64,000 bases of DNA from positions 3,534,001 through 3,598,000 of the forward strand of contig BSYQ01000001.1 in the NCBI GenBank assembly GCA_030272585.1. Direction: 5' to 3'. Below, one piece after another: positions 1 through 11,677 of this stretch. Each line of letters starts with the position of its first letter. The first letter of the stretch is position 1. The notes under the pieces are model-generated. The model did not search any database, was not told the origin of the DNA, and was given only the letters and a program-made list of their open reading frames with translations. Made by a program: the position numbers and the translations under genes. This stretch comes from Bryopsis sp. KO-2023 (Eukaryota; Chlorophyta; Ulvophyceae; Bryopsidales; Bryopsidaceae).

Positions 1-166
1 TTCTCCCTTGATGGAGGCTTTTTGAGACTCGCTTTCTGGCCCAATCCTGAGGTTGGGCAGTTGCAAAAGATTGTCTGGTGTTCGTTGCTCGAAATAGTGT
101 TTGAAAAAGAAATAAAATTGAAGGTTTATCTTGGATATCCTACCCAAACGTCCACTGCGACACCCG

Positions 167-898
167 TCACGCCACTTGCTGCCAGGTAGTCCAGTGCCCT
201 GGTAAACCACTGCGTCGACGCATACTGAAAAACTCCTGCTGCGTTGACCTAGAACCGACAACAATGGGATCAGAACCCCGACAACTGCTAGAAACCCCAA
301 AACATTTCCCCCAAGCCAGTGAACGAACACGACAGGGTTCCTGAACGGAGCTGTGCGAGCAGGGGATTTTTGTTTCCGCTCTGTTTTCCCGCACCGTATC
401 CAGTGGCAGCATGACGAACACAGGTACTTTCGGAACGTCCCCGTTGATACGCGAGGAACAACCCTCCGCTGCCAAGCGTTCCGAAACCCGAAAATCTCGC
501 CCTCGAACCCCATCCCTTTCCCCAGAATAAGCCACCTCTGAAGCACGCCCTAACGCACCGTCGCTGTGGGTACGCCCCCTCAAAAACGAGTGGAAAGTTT
601 CGGTCACATCAGTAATGGTGGGCTCCCCTGCGCTTATGCCCAGAACCGCATCGACAGTGCACCTGTCGGACCCGGTCCCGCACAACATCGACACGTCCGG
701 TATTTCCTCCAAAGAAACGCGATCCCTCGCGATTATTGAAGCGTCTTCCTTGTTTTTCTCCCCGAGCGCACTCGTCGCCGCGTACCCGGTTTTGTTTTCG
801 AAGATTTTATTCCCTCGAGGACAACTGGACTCCAGCGCTTGAATGATGTCGTCTCCACTGTTTTGTGCCGTTGCTTCTGTGAGTTCAGCTCCGTGCAT
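167..898 (-). CDS. Doubtful ORF, hypothetical protein
   Basis: An open frame of 244 codons counted from the first ATG (898-896) to a stop at 167. I recognise no domain, signal peptide or membrane segment. The product is rich in Arg, Ser and Gly without repeat structure. A CAG that could serve as a splice acceptor lies just before the ATG, so this may be an exon rather than a whole gene. The GC-richer composition here makes long open frames likely by chance, and the opposite strand is also open over much of the stretch. It may be coding, but nothing beyond its length supports that. Confidence 0.25.
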   Translation of the reverse strand: MHGAELTEATAQNSGDDIIQALESSCPRGNKIFENKTGYAATSALGEKNKEDASIIARDRVSLEEIPDVSMLCGTGSDRCTVDAVLGISAGEPTITDVTETFHSFLRGRTHSDGALGRASEVAYSGERDGVRGRDFRVSERLAAEGCSSRINGDVPKVPVFVMLPLDTVRENRAETKIPCSHSSVQEPCRVRSLAWGKCFGVSSSCRGSDPIVVGSRSTQQEFFSMRRRSGLPGHWTTWQQVA

Positions 899-1883
899 TC
901 CCTGCAAGCGCTTGGGTCTATGCCCGCGACACGCTTGCGCTGGTCATGAACCCCAAGCGTTTGATGAAGGCACTGCGGCCGAAAGCTCTCTCTCTCTCTC
1001 TCTCTCTCAAATAGAATCCTTCACCCCCAGCGAATTCCCGAAAACCCTGGCACCCCGCCACGGTCCGCCTTTTTCTTCTTTTCCCCAAAGTCGATATATA
1101 AAAAGAGAAAAAACACACACCACCAGCCCCCCAAGCACAGAAGGAGGCTTTTTGCAGAAGAAACGCGTACTTCCGACGAGACGCACGATATGTTCGGTCG
1201 ACTAAAAAAGGGGTAGCGCGCTTGCGGTTTTGGGCGACTGGGCGCTCCTTTGCCCTTCGGAGCCGGATGACGTGAGAATTCGCACACAGCGCTTCGACTT
1301 GAAATTTCCTAGTGCAGTGACTGTCGTTTAGTGGTGGTGTACAGGTCACACCAATGCCAGCCCAACCACTCTTCCTTCATTTCCTTGCCCATTTATCCCC
1401 TCGATTTCTAATTTAACAGAGAAACAGCTCAAACAAATCATTCAATCCATCACATCGTAATTTTTTTGTTCTGTATGACTGAACTGGCCAAGTTTTCGGA
1501 CTGGATCGCAAAGCAGATTTTTGGTGGCTTCTATGGGAATATTGAGAAAATTGCCAGGGAAAATAGCAGCGCCTCAGTGTGAGCTGGGGCAGAGGAAACA
1601 CAAGGATCCTTGTGATGAAATTTTGTGTCAACCCCTGTTTGTAACTTAGCATTTCATCCAGAAAGGGCCTAGACTGTGCACCTCCAGATGTCGAAGGGCA
1701 TGCCTGATGTTGTGGGCATTTCGTTGGCTACCAAACAATACAAGCGTCACCTAGTACACCACCTCCACCTGCTGTCCTTTCCCACTGCTGGATGAAAAAA
1801 CATTGTATTGCTCTATGCTATATGCAAGCCCGACACCTCCTTCCATATGATCCGAAAGTGACCAATTCCTCTTAATCTAAGAA
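899..1883. other. Intergenic stretch, no gene seen
   Basis: About 1 kb between the doubtful ORF and the 3' end of the CEP70-like gene. It holds a CT microsatellite and several short open frames that look like chance. One of these on the minus strand reads as an Arg-Glu repeat only because it crosses the microsatellite. Confidence 0.6.
985..1008. repeat. CT dinucleotide microsatellite
   Basis: About twelve CT units in a row, a simple sequence repeat with no flanking element visible. Confidence 0.9.
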
Positions 1884-4800
1884 CTACTGTGAACTGACTA
1901 TTTGATGCACTGCTGGCACTATTTCTTCCATCGTTCTGATTCTGAGGATTTCATACAATTCTGCTGTCATCTTTTGATACTTTGGCATGACTTCGTCCAG
2001 CCGGTTCAATCTGTCCACGAGCTTCTCCGCATGCTTCATGATCTGCATACAATAGGGGCCAGTTTTCTTGCTTGGCTTTCGCATGATCAAATTTGAACTG
2101 AAATTGAATTTGGGAGGGAAAGGAATAACCTATTGCAACCACCATTGCCAATGATATTGATTTTGAAGCCATCCGTCACCTGTCCGATATCAGCCAGTTT
2201 GAATGTATCGATAAGCCCTGCGAGAATGGAATCCTTGAACTCTGCAACGGCAGATTGAGGCTCTTGCTTTGGGGCCCCAATATTCTTGCTGGGACCGTTT
2301 CCAGCATTTCTGACGTTCTCCTTCCCTGCGCACAGAAATCAAACGATCAGGGCCATTTCTCCTCTGCCTGTGAAAGAATGCTTTATCTTTGCTGGAACTT
2401 CTGCAGGTCAAATCAAAATCTACCATGTTCTTCTTTGGGGTGCCCACCTGCACATCTCAATATATCCTTGTACTCTGCTTTCAAATCCACAGTTCTGCCA
2501 TGCTGATCCAGCAAATCTCGGACTCTGTTCAAGCATGCAGCAATGCTGTGTTCCGTCTCGAATCCCAGAATTCCACTCAGCGACCTCAAGAAATTTCGGC
2601 TTTCGGTGACTGCCATGTAGACTTTGTTCATGGCAGGGATGACCCCCTCCAGATTAGGGCAATCGAAAAGCTTCTGGAAATGGCCGACAATTCTGTGAAG
2701 GAGAGTCGCTGGATCTGCGACGATCGCACTGTGTGCACCTTGAATGGTTTCGACTGCCATGAGACTCTTTCGTTCGTGTTGAATCAGCTCTCCAACCTGT
2801 CATGCATCGATTTCAAACGCATGCAATATTGCATTGTGGAGGGGGGGGGAACTCTCCATTTGGCGGAATATCATTTGCCACAGAAACACATGCAAGTGAG
2901 GATGGTTCGCTTAATGGACACACAGCTAGCGCACCGCTTCAACCAAGTCTGACAGATTTCCCATGGGTCTGCTCTCTCCATCCACCCTTCTGAGCAGTTC
3001 TCTCCTTATGGATTCGATCGCTTGCCTGCTGGCCTCCTGCTTTGCCAAGACGTCAATCCATCCTCGCAAGACATTAGGAATGATGCATGGATCGGATGCA
3101 CATGCATTCTGGGGCAGAAACATCGCACCGGACTTGAACACCACTTCGCACACTTTCCCGACGAATGCCTCCAGCTGAGGTAAGGACTCCACCACTCGCA
3201 CAAGTTTGAGAATGCTGGAGGGAAGGCGAGTGGCATCGTTCAGATCCAATGATACGCAGACATCCTAGAAATCGAGAAAAGACACACGAGAGTTCAATTT
3301 ACCATGGCCAAAAAAAAGGGATATTGTGCCAGGAAGTCTCAATTGGTCTATAAACCCTAGCTAAAGACACCCATCCGTCTCTTATTCGGTTGAAAATCGA
3401 AAGGCACATGTACCTGAAGAATATACACCAAAACATCCTTTGGCATATTTTCCACCACATGCAGTCCCAATCTATGCAAGTCTTTGTCTCGATCGATTCT
3501 CTGCTTGGTCGTGAGCAGCCCCACCCCCGACGATCCAATTCCTAACCCCAGTTCCCCTGCCTCAGCAGCACCACCTGCATCTCCGCTTTGGCTTGCTTTC
3601 ATCAGCCGCCTTTCCATCAGCTCAACCTGAGCAGCGTTCACATTTCCACAAACAAAAAGGACTGAAATCAAACCATATTCCTGCACATCAATCGACATGG
3701 ATCGCCACTTGAGCTGGTGTGAATGGGGCTGGCTAGTAATGACCCACGATTGCTTGAATCGTTCTCCCTCTTGACAAAAGCAAAAGATCGGAAGATACAT
3801 CCGATGCCAGGATGGTAGCAGGAGCTGACCTGTCGTTGTGCAGATTTCATGTCTTTCACAGTTGGCCTTGCTTCCAGTTCCAACAGCAATGATGAATTCT
3901 CTTCTGTCAAGCATTCCAGCCTCCTTTCCGATTCCCCTTTCTGGCGAGCTGCTTCTCTTTGGGCATCTGCAGCTTGGGCTCGAGTGCTGTTGAGTTCCCT
4001 CAAAAGCTCAGAAACCCTCTTCTCTGCAACATCTATCCGCACCTGATGAAACACCATAAAAAGGAAAAAAGATCAGGATCAACCCCGCTCATTCTCAGAT
4101 TTCCGGAATATAAATATATATTCAGTTCTCACCATGATTTGCTCTTTGTTCATCGACCTGCATGCCCCAGCTCTTTCCTTGGCTGCCAAGGCATTCTGTG
4201 CATCTTTCAGCTGATTCGACAAGACCCTGACTTCCGCATGCAAACTAGCCAGCTCCGACTCCATGCTTTCTTGCGAGGTTTCATAGATGCTGACGATCTC
4301 CACTGGCCGAAGCTGGCGTGCTGCTTTTGCCACTGAAAACAACACAAAAAACAGCCAAAGAGGATAAGTCCCTGACATGAGGTCCAGCATCATATTGTGT
4401 GTTTGGAAAGCAGCACCCATTTGTCTTTTGTTCCATGACGAACCCAGGCAGATGTCCCCACCTGCACCGGCTCTAGCTGCCAATTTGTTCTTTGTGGAGG
4501 TGTATGCATGCCTGATCCGTCCATACGTCTCTTTATCGTTTTGCAAGCGCCGCTCCTCTTTGTCCAGCTTTTCCTTCATTCTCTCTTTCAACTTCTGCAC
4601 CGTGAGTTCAGTGGATCGCAGCGAGTGTTCCAATTTCGAATTCAGCTGTTTCAACTGTTGCGATTCCTGTTTGGCCTTCTCCGATTCTTCCTCAGCCCTC
4701 TTGGCACGATCGTTTGCATCGGAAAAGCAACCCTGCAGGGCTCCCTCATTTTCCAACCTTGCCTCCAGTTCTGCCACCCTGTCTTTCTTCTCGACCTCCA

Positions 4801-7800
4801 AATCGGCAGCCCTCTGCTTCCATCTCTGCAGATCTGATTCGATTCTGCTGTTCTGGCTCTCTGCTTTGGATGCCCTTTCCTCCATGATAGACACTTTTCG
4901 ATCCCATTCCAAAGCGGCAGTCTGCCAACTGGAGAGCTCTTGTTCTTTCGATCGCAAGAGCTCTTCCCATTTAGGAAACTGGTTTCTTGCATGCATCAGA
5001 TCAGACTCCAGATGGCTGGTCCGTTTGTTCGAGGACACCAGTAGCTCTCTGTCGTTCTGCAGCTCTGTTGAGTATTGTTTGACTTTTTGCTGGAGTTCGT
5101 TGATCTGGAAAAGCAGGTCAGAAAAAGAATAAAGGAAAGAATGGGAATGTGGTCAAAGTATAGCTTGGAATTGGAGCAGTCACTGATAATATGATTGAAA
5201 GAAAATATGAAAATATATTTCTGAAATGATGATCGATACATTGTGCAATCCATCCCGACCTCAGAAGTTTTTCAAGCCATTCCTCCAATTTGATCTTTTT
5301 AGATGCTCTGACATACTCCAGTGCCTTTTTCACTACATTTTCTTTTTAAAATTTTAAGAAAATTGTTCTAGAATTCCGCACCTCTTCCTCATGGACACGA
5401 CATTGCTGTTGAAGCTCCGAGTTCGTTCTTTGAGTTTTTTTCAAATCATTCCCGAGTTTCGCCGCCCTCTCTTGTGCAGCTTTCGCATCGTTTTCCCATT
5501 GGCTGGCTGCCCTCTTGGACTGTGTGCATGACTGGTTCAAATGATTGATCTCTTTGTCTTTTTCTTTTCCGTTCTCTTTCAACAGGCCCCTCAACCGCTG
5601 GATTTCGGACTCCAATCGAGAAATCGCATCCTTTTCCCGGCTTTTGTTGGCTGGGGTCATCATTGGCGAAGAGGAAGCCTGCAGTTTTGTTATTTCGGCA
5701 TCTTTTGACCTGCGGATCGATGGAACAAGACAATAGGCAATCACCGTTAAGAACTGAATTTGAACAAAGGTCAAAGAAATATGTCAAAAAAATGTCCAGA
5801 TTGATGCCATTTCTGTTGTAAATGAGCATTTTTATCTGTGTTAAAAAAAAACAAAAACATTTTTATGGAGGGTCGTCGGAAGCGAGCCCGGCCTTTACAG
5901 ACGCACGAAAAAAAAAGTTGCTTGCGGATGTTTTTTTTATTTTTATTTTTGAGTCTGACAAATCTCAATTTGCTTCTGAGACCCCTGTTGGTCAGAAGAA
6001 TGTGAGGTGATATCCTTACCGAATCGCAACGTTCAGGCAGTGAACCTGATGTGACATTTGATGGACCTGCCCCTCCAAATTCTTCATGCTCTCAGAAGCT
6101 CTGCTGGCCTCAGTCGTGCTGGATTTGCGATTTTTTTCCGACATCGATGCCTGGCGTTTCAGAGCAGACAGCTCTTTTTCTTTCGCCCTGATGCAATCAA
6201 ACCAAAACAGCAAGGAATGCCATTGAGATGATGGCAAAAACAAAAAACAAAAACATACAAAACAAAACAAAAACAATAGATTTTTCTGAGAAATTGTCAT
6301 TTCCATGATTTTCCCAATAAACGGCCTTGAAAAACACAAGAACAAAAATGAAAGAAAGAAAAAAAAAATGTGTTTTATTTTTTTTTGGGGGGGGGAAGAA
6401 AAAAGGGAGCGTTTTCTTTAATTTCTTCAACACACTTGTTGCCTTTCTCCAGCTCTCCGATCCTGCTCTGCAATTTCTTCGATTGGGACTCCATTTTGAC
6501 CCCCATGGCCTTCTCTTTGGCAAGCTCCTGTTTAAATTTGGACCTTTCCTGGTTGAGCTGATTGAGGTGCTTGTTGGCCTCTTTCATTGCCCGATCTCTT
6601 TCTGCACACAGCTGCCTGCAAACAAACCCCTTCATTATTTCTACTTTGCCAGGGATGCTTCCACAACCAAATTATTTCAGGGAAAAAAAATAAAAACAAA
6701 GATTATGCTCGCTCCCCCTTTGTCCATAGATTCGCATTTTCTTCCTTTTCTTTCAAAGATTAGAAAATAAAAGTGAAAGCGAATTTCTTTGTTTTAAAAC
6801 GGCTGATCTTTCTCTTTTGAAAACGGCTTATTCACCCTATCTCTGCCTCGGTGTTTTTTTCACGTTTCATCCATGATTCGCCGTCCCGCATCAGGTTTCT
6901 TGCCAGCTCATCCTTTCGGATATATTGCTCCAAGACGCCCATGAACGAAGAAATCAACCTCCTTTGCCTTTCATCTGAACACCACACCACCGTTTCAAAT
7001 CCGCTGAAAATCCACCACCACCACAACAGCCAGCAATAATCCATGAATCCACAATTGCCACGATCTCTCACTCCTCCACTGACCGACCCATCTGCATCGA
7101 TTGATTAAACCTCGGTGCGCAACTCACCGCCACGAACGGCATGAGAAACCGAACTGAACCCGTTTCGCTCCAGACAGATATTCAATTTTTGCATGTCCTC
7201 GTTTAATCCATCGCCACCATCTGCATCGATTTCTTCATAAATTTCGGTGCCACAGTTACTTCCATCGTCGCTGGAGCTGGATGACTGGGTGTATCTAGGG
7301 ACATGCTGCTTGCGTCTGACTGCGTTCGCCCTGAAGGGGCGACTCAACGGTGACTGAATCGAGGCCTTGGATAAATCTTTCCAAAAATGAAAACAAAACA
7401 CGTCACGATATAGGATGTCAGCTTCGACCATTATCTACCATTGGGTGCTCAAACCACCCTTGTTTTGAACAATCAATCTAAAAAAAACCCAGAAACTGGA
7501 ACTAGATTTCGCCACTGTTGTGTTTTATCACTCTTTGAACTACGACTTCAGATTTCGGTTTCAATGACAAGTAGTTTGGTGGACTCTTCTGCAGTTCAGG
7601 TTCTGATTCAATCAGCCCCAGCATTTCTTGAGTCTCACATCAGTTCCACCCATTCCCCATATCACCTGACTCGCACACTTCTGATCCAGGATATCTCTTC
7701 ACCTCACGTTTCGTCGATGAAGGAAGGTTGAATCTGGATTTCAAATCTCCACACCAACAATGCACAAAAAGCCTTCTCAAAACTTAGCTGAGGCATCCGT

Positions 7801-8627
7801 GCAGACGGGAAGATATAATGGAAGTCCATAGCATGCGTAAGATATCGGCTGGCTAGAACCAACCTGCCACCAGCTGTGTCAAAGTGCCCTCCTGCCCGAC
7901 ACTTGTTCCAGCATCGCTCATCTCAGCTCCTTCACTGTCTTCAACGCAATTCAAAGAAGGTTGGGTGTCCAGAGCAAAAGTGTCAGCCTCACCATCCCCT
8001 GCCTACAACACATAGCTTACCTGAAAACAAAATGGACCGGATGAGGCTGTGATTTCCTGTCTTGCTCCCCCAACTGAAGCAGATGAGAAATGGCTGGTCA
8101 AATCTATTGACCAATGATCGCACCTTGGTGTTGCAGCTGGATGTTGGACAGGAAACGTCACCACTAGCCGCGAAAGACGTCAGACCGAGATTTCCCAGTC
8201 GATTTGGTGCGAAGCGTTCTGTTTGAACATTGTCCCCTTCCTGAGATGAATCGCAGCTGTCCGATTGCTCTCCTCCAACTCCCATTTCCAACGGGCCTCC
8301 TTCCAGCGTGTGAATAGACTGCTCCGTCGACTTGCCTCCAGGCGTCAAGTCGATTGCACCGAACATCGGCCGTGACGTCGCGCTTCGGCTGGACACAGGG
8401 CTGGCTGCCGCGCTTCCGACTCCTTTGAAAGTCGCCAGCTCGTTTTCCCACTCCAAACCAGCGGTCGATTCCCCCATATGCACCCAAAACGGCGACGCGC
8501 CGTGGTCGATGACGTCGGAGTCGTGAACGTGCGTAAAAATGGGCTTGTGGTCGCTTCCAGCGGTCGACTGGTCCATGCTTTCGTCCAGCTTTGCCTCAGT
8601 GGCCGCGCCACTCTGCTCTAGCTCCAT
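1884..8627 (-). CDS. CEP70-like centrosomal coiled-coil protein
   Basis: Fifteen exons chain in phase into 1305 residues: 8627-8124, 8002-7864, 7376-7128, 6974-6864, 6601-6436, 6187-6020, 5709-5382, 5104-4462, 4332-4133, 4042-3830, 3626-3414, 3264-2935, 2796-2448, 2325-2180, 2042-1884. The family acts at the centrosome or basal body and binds tubulin. Sequence marks resembling CEP70 are the segment ELEARPTVKDMKSAQRQ (about 890-907), RDKDLHRLGLHVVENMPKDV (about 953-972), the alpha-helical block after it, and HFQKLFDCPNLEGVIPAMN near residue 1120. Residues 300-900 are almost wholly predicted coiled coil. The N-terminal 170 residues are acidic and low in order. At 1305 residues it is about twice the human protein. 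The start is the first ATG in the 5' open exon; an earlier exon is possible. The family call rests on remembered motifs. Confidence 0.72.
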
Positions 8628-9245
8628 GGCCACTCGCTCAGAATCATGCAATATTCTTCCTGCAGCAGCGTCCCAAGCCGACCTACTCTTTGTAGAATGC
8701 CAGTTTCAGGACGATGTGGCGACCCCGTAGAGTGCAGGAGAACTGGGCATGGTTATTGGATTTAAACATATCAACAAGAGAGCATCAGTAAAATGGACAC
8801 TGTGGAATCGGTTGTGGGTGAAGGTGCAAACCTGGGAGGAAGTGGGGGAAAGCTGTATGAAACTGGCCAGTTGACAGCATCACAGTGTTAAGATTCCACA
8901 CTCAAAAAAATGCCACTCTTTACACTATAATATACAACCATCCCCATTTGCCCTCCATTTATGCCCCCCACCAAAAAAAAAAACAGGCTGCCTCAAGCAT
9001 CCCTCTCTACCCACACCCTCCCAAAACCCATTCTGCTATCCCAGTTTACTTGTCTTTTCTTTTCCCCTGCACAGTTTCGCTCACGGCCTGTAAAGCAAAC
9101 CCAACATTCCAATCCCAGATATCCCCTGTAGCTACGCTCGCAAAAAAAACGCACACACAAAAATTGCGTGCCTCACTCTTTCTAAAAAACTACCAAGAAA
9201 AACGAAAAAAAGTGTCCCAAAAAAAAACCTGGTGCAAGGACTCGC
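8628..9245. other. Intergenic: CEP70-like promoter side and TFIIS 3' side
   Basis: About 620 bp between two minus-strand genes. It should contain the promoter of the CEP70-like gene at its left end and the TFIIS 3' untranslated region at its right end. A-runs on the plus strand (T-runs in the TFIIS transcript) are frequent from 8960 to 9230. No further gene is visible. Confidence 0.55.
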
Positions 9246-10100
9246 TCAACAAAACTTCCATCGGTTATTGCATGCCGTGCACGTCACGAAAGTCGTCATA
9301 GGCTCGTCGGCCGACCTGGTCTGCATCTGATAATAGGTACACTGTCTCCGCTTACATCTGCCGCATTGGAATTGGTCGGTCGTGGCTTGCGTCGTTTGAC
9401 CCCGTTTGCACTCTTCCAGTTTCTTTTTTTTGATTTCCTGCGTTTCGGACCGCTTTTCGTCGTTGGCGAGCTCCTCCGATGGTAGCGTCACCAAAACCTC
9501 CCCGGAAACCTCCCCTTGCAAGATCCGTCGTCGAAGTCCACTGTTTTTCACGTCCTTAAGATTGAACATCAAACTCCGGACCTTGGTTTTGTAGGATGGA
9601 CCCATGCCCGGGTGCTGCTTGAACACGGCAACCTCGATTTCCGCTCCAACCCGGTTCGGGTCACCCCCGAACTTTTGGTGATCAACCAGCAACGCATTGG
9701 CCAAACCAGATCGAACTTTATCCCGCAGGGGGTTCCCTAATTTTTTTAGCTCGCTGAACTCCATTTTTACTTCTCCCGCGCTCTCGCGCCCAGTGAGCTC
9801 GGCGGAACCTTTGGACTCAATCCCTTTCTCTTTCCGCTCCTTGAGTTTCTTTTTCCACGACTGGACGACCTCGCCAGCTGCAGCCGCAACTCGGGCATCC
9901 TTGTGTTTGCTGAGCTTTCTGAGTTTTTTGCCTGCTTCCGTCTCCGTGAGCAGGTCCACGGTGACCTCCTGGTCCAGCAACTTTTTCAACCCATCCAATA
10001 CCCGCTCCACTTCACCCCCCCCCTCAGCTTTCTCCACCTCGCCAGCTGAAACGCTCACTGTCCGCACGAGCTTAACAAAATCCGCTTTGTCAACCGCCAT
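9246..10100 (-). CDS. Transcription elongation factor TFIIS
   Basis: An intact, intronless 284-residue protein. TFIIS enters the RNA polymerase II funnel and stimulates cleavage of backtracked transcripts. All three parts are visible: an N-terminal LW/TFIIS-N helical bundle (about 1-85), the central polymerase-binding domain (about 112-235, with RDKVRSGLANAL at its start) and the C-terminal zinc ribbon (244-284). The ribbon has two CxxC pairs (CGRC, CTAC) and the catalytic hairpin RSADEPMTTF with Asp-Glu at about 265-266. The protein ends right after the ribbon, as in other TFIIS proteins. The length is typical. It is the only intronless gene of conserved function in the window. The start ATG at 10100 gives a complete N-terminal domain. 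Confidence 0.96.
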   Translation of the reverse strand: MAVDKADFVKLVRTVSVSAGEVEKAEGGGEVERVLDGLKKLLDQEVTVDLLTETEAGKKLRKLSKHKDARVAAAAGEVVQSWKKKLKERKEKGIESKGSAELTGRESAGEVKMEFSELKKLGNPLRDKVRSGLANALLVDHQKFGGDPNRVGAEIEVAVFKQHPGMGPSYKTKVRSLMFNLKDVKNSGLRRRILQGEVSGEVLVTLPSEELANDEKRSETQEIKKKKLEECKRGQTTQATTDQFQCGRCKRRQCTYYQMQTRSADEPMTTFVTCTACNNRWKFC

Positions 10101-11677
10101 CAGTGCGGACTGCGCTCTCTATCCACCTTGTGGCCGCCTTTGCTCCGACACGAACGAAACTCTCACAGACGCAAACCTGGATTAAATAGGCGGAGCTTTA
10201 TCGCCAGCAATGACAACTGTCGCCAGATCCTCGTCTGACTCTCGATCCCACCCCACATCGTGGACTTCCATGTCAAAGATCGCGCACCTGTGTGTGTGTT
10301 TGACGATCATGTGGTAAGTTTGCGTGCATGGACTCCCTTCACGTTGCTCCCGTGTACGTTTCGTAACTTTCAATCGAACGTGGGGATGTTTGGAAAGACG
10401 GCAGCTAATATATGAGTGCTGCCCGCGTCTCCCTGTAGAATCTTGCTGACTATTGGATCGCGAATGAGGTTGGCTGCGCTCAAAAACGCTGCGTGATTAT
10501 ATGGGTTTTGACCCGTTGCAACCCTTCGCGCGCGCGTCTTGAATAAGGCAGCATAGAAAAAAGCACAGGACTTTTTTTATTGAAAAAAAAAGAGTACGAT
10601 CGACTTGGTGACGTTTGGGTGATAGGTAGCAGAGGATGTACAGTGCAGTAACCTGAATCCTTGAGTATACTTTTTCAGACACCCTTTCTGCAGATCAGTT
10701 TCCATGGCAGTGGATGGGGACATTCTGACCTAGACCTGAGTTGCCTCCTTGTGTGTGTGATCAGACTTTAAAAACCAGCAGCGAAAAAAAGAGCAGCACA
10801 TTGCTGGCGTTGTGGAGGAATTACATCGATCAGGAAGAGGGCCTGGTTTCGGAAGCCCTGTATCGAATCTTGTCGCCGAAAAACAGAAGCGACATCGTTC
10901 GTGGCGTCCACATTCCATCAATAAAATCTTACTCCTCGTTGTGTAACAGGCACCGTGAACTGGTCGACCCCACCTTCCCGAGACGGATTTCTGTACGTGT
11001 GGGCGTGTGGATGGAAACAAGCTGACAACATCATATCAATTGCGGCCGGAACCTGTCACCCATGGCCACGTGAACCGTGATGCGGAATGATTGGTGTTGG
11101 TATTTGATTCTGCACCGCTACTTTTGGTGGCACGGATGTACATCACAAATCGACAAAAGATCACACAGTGATGTGACACTCCGACGAAAGCCGGCGTTCC
11201 ACGTCCAATCCCCTCTCGGTATTACAGCATTAACATTTCTTTCGTTCAGCAGTGTGTGTGGGAAGCAACAGTTGAGTTGGAATTTCCGGCTCGTGGAAAA
11301 CTCAGGTCAGTGGCGACACACGACCTATCTTGCGGTTTACGATGCGGTCGCAGTCTCGCTGACTAGCATTGTACTTCGGGCAGAGGTGCTGGTCGGGGAC
11401 TGTCAGCGCAATGCGTCGGTTGGGAGTCAAACTCGTTTTTTCGTTTCGTCTTTTTTTTTTTCTGCGAATGACATGCTACGGGTGTTTTTGTTCTTTTTTC
11501 GTGGGGGTACGAAAAACATGACGATGAGAATGCCAAACACCACATGACCGTCGTGCGTTAGAGCGTGGAATGGGAGGTTTATTCTTGTGGTGTGTCCCAG
11601 ATTTCGACAGGAGCAAGGCAGATTTTTGTGGGCGAGAAAAAGGAACAAAATAATTTGTGTCACGGGCGGACGAGGTC
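10101..11677. promoter_or_regulatory. Divergent intergenic region, TFIIS and AP2/B3 gene
   Basis: 1577 bp between the start codons of two divergently transcribed genes, so it must hold both promoters and 5' untranslated regions. Several short open frames occur on both strands (for example 10741-11025 and 11077-11547, plus) but none shows a domain or a convincing splice chain. I see no TATA motif I would trust. Confidence 0.45.

Noticed and set aside
918-1349. Minus-strand frame with an Arg-Glu repeat
   Set aside because: The repeat is only the CT microsatellite translated; no other protein-like signal.
4377-5132. 251-codon plus-strand open frame
   Set aside because: It is the antisense of a coiled-coil exon of the CEP70-like gene; the minus-strand exon has phase-correct splice sites and coiled-coil heptads.
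5118-5333. Possible extra CEP70 exon with a Lys/Glu-rich start
   Set aside because: It lies between two exons that already join in phase (5382 to 5104) and has no matching donor and acceptor phases.
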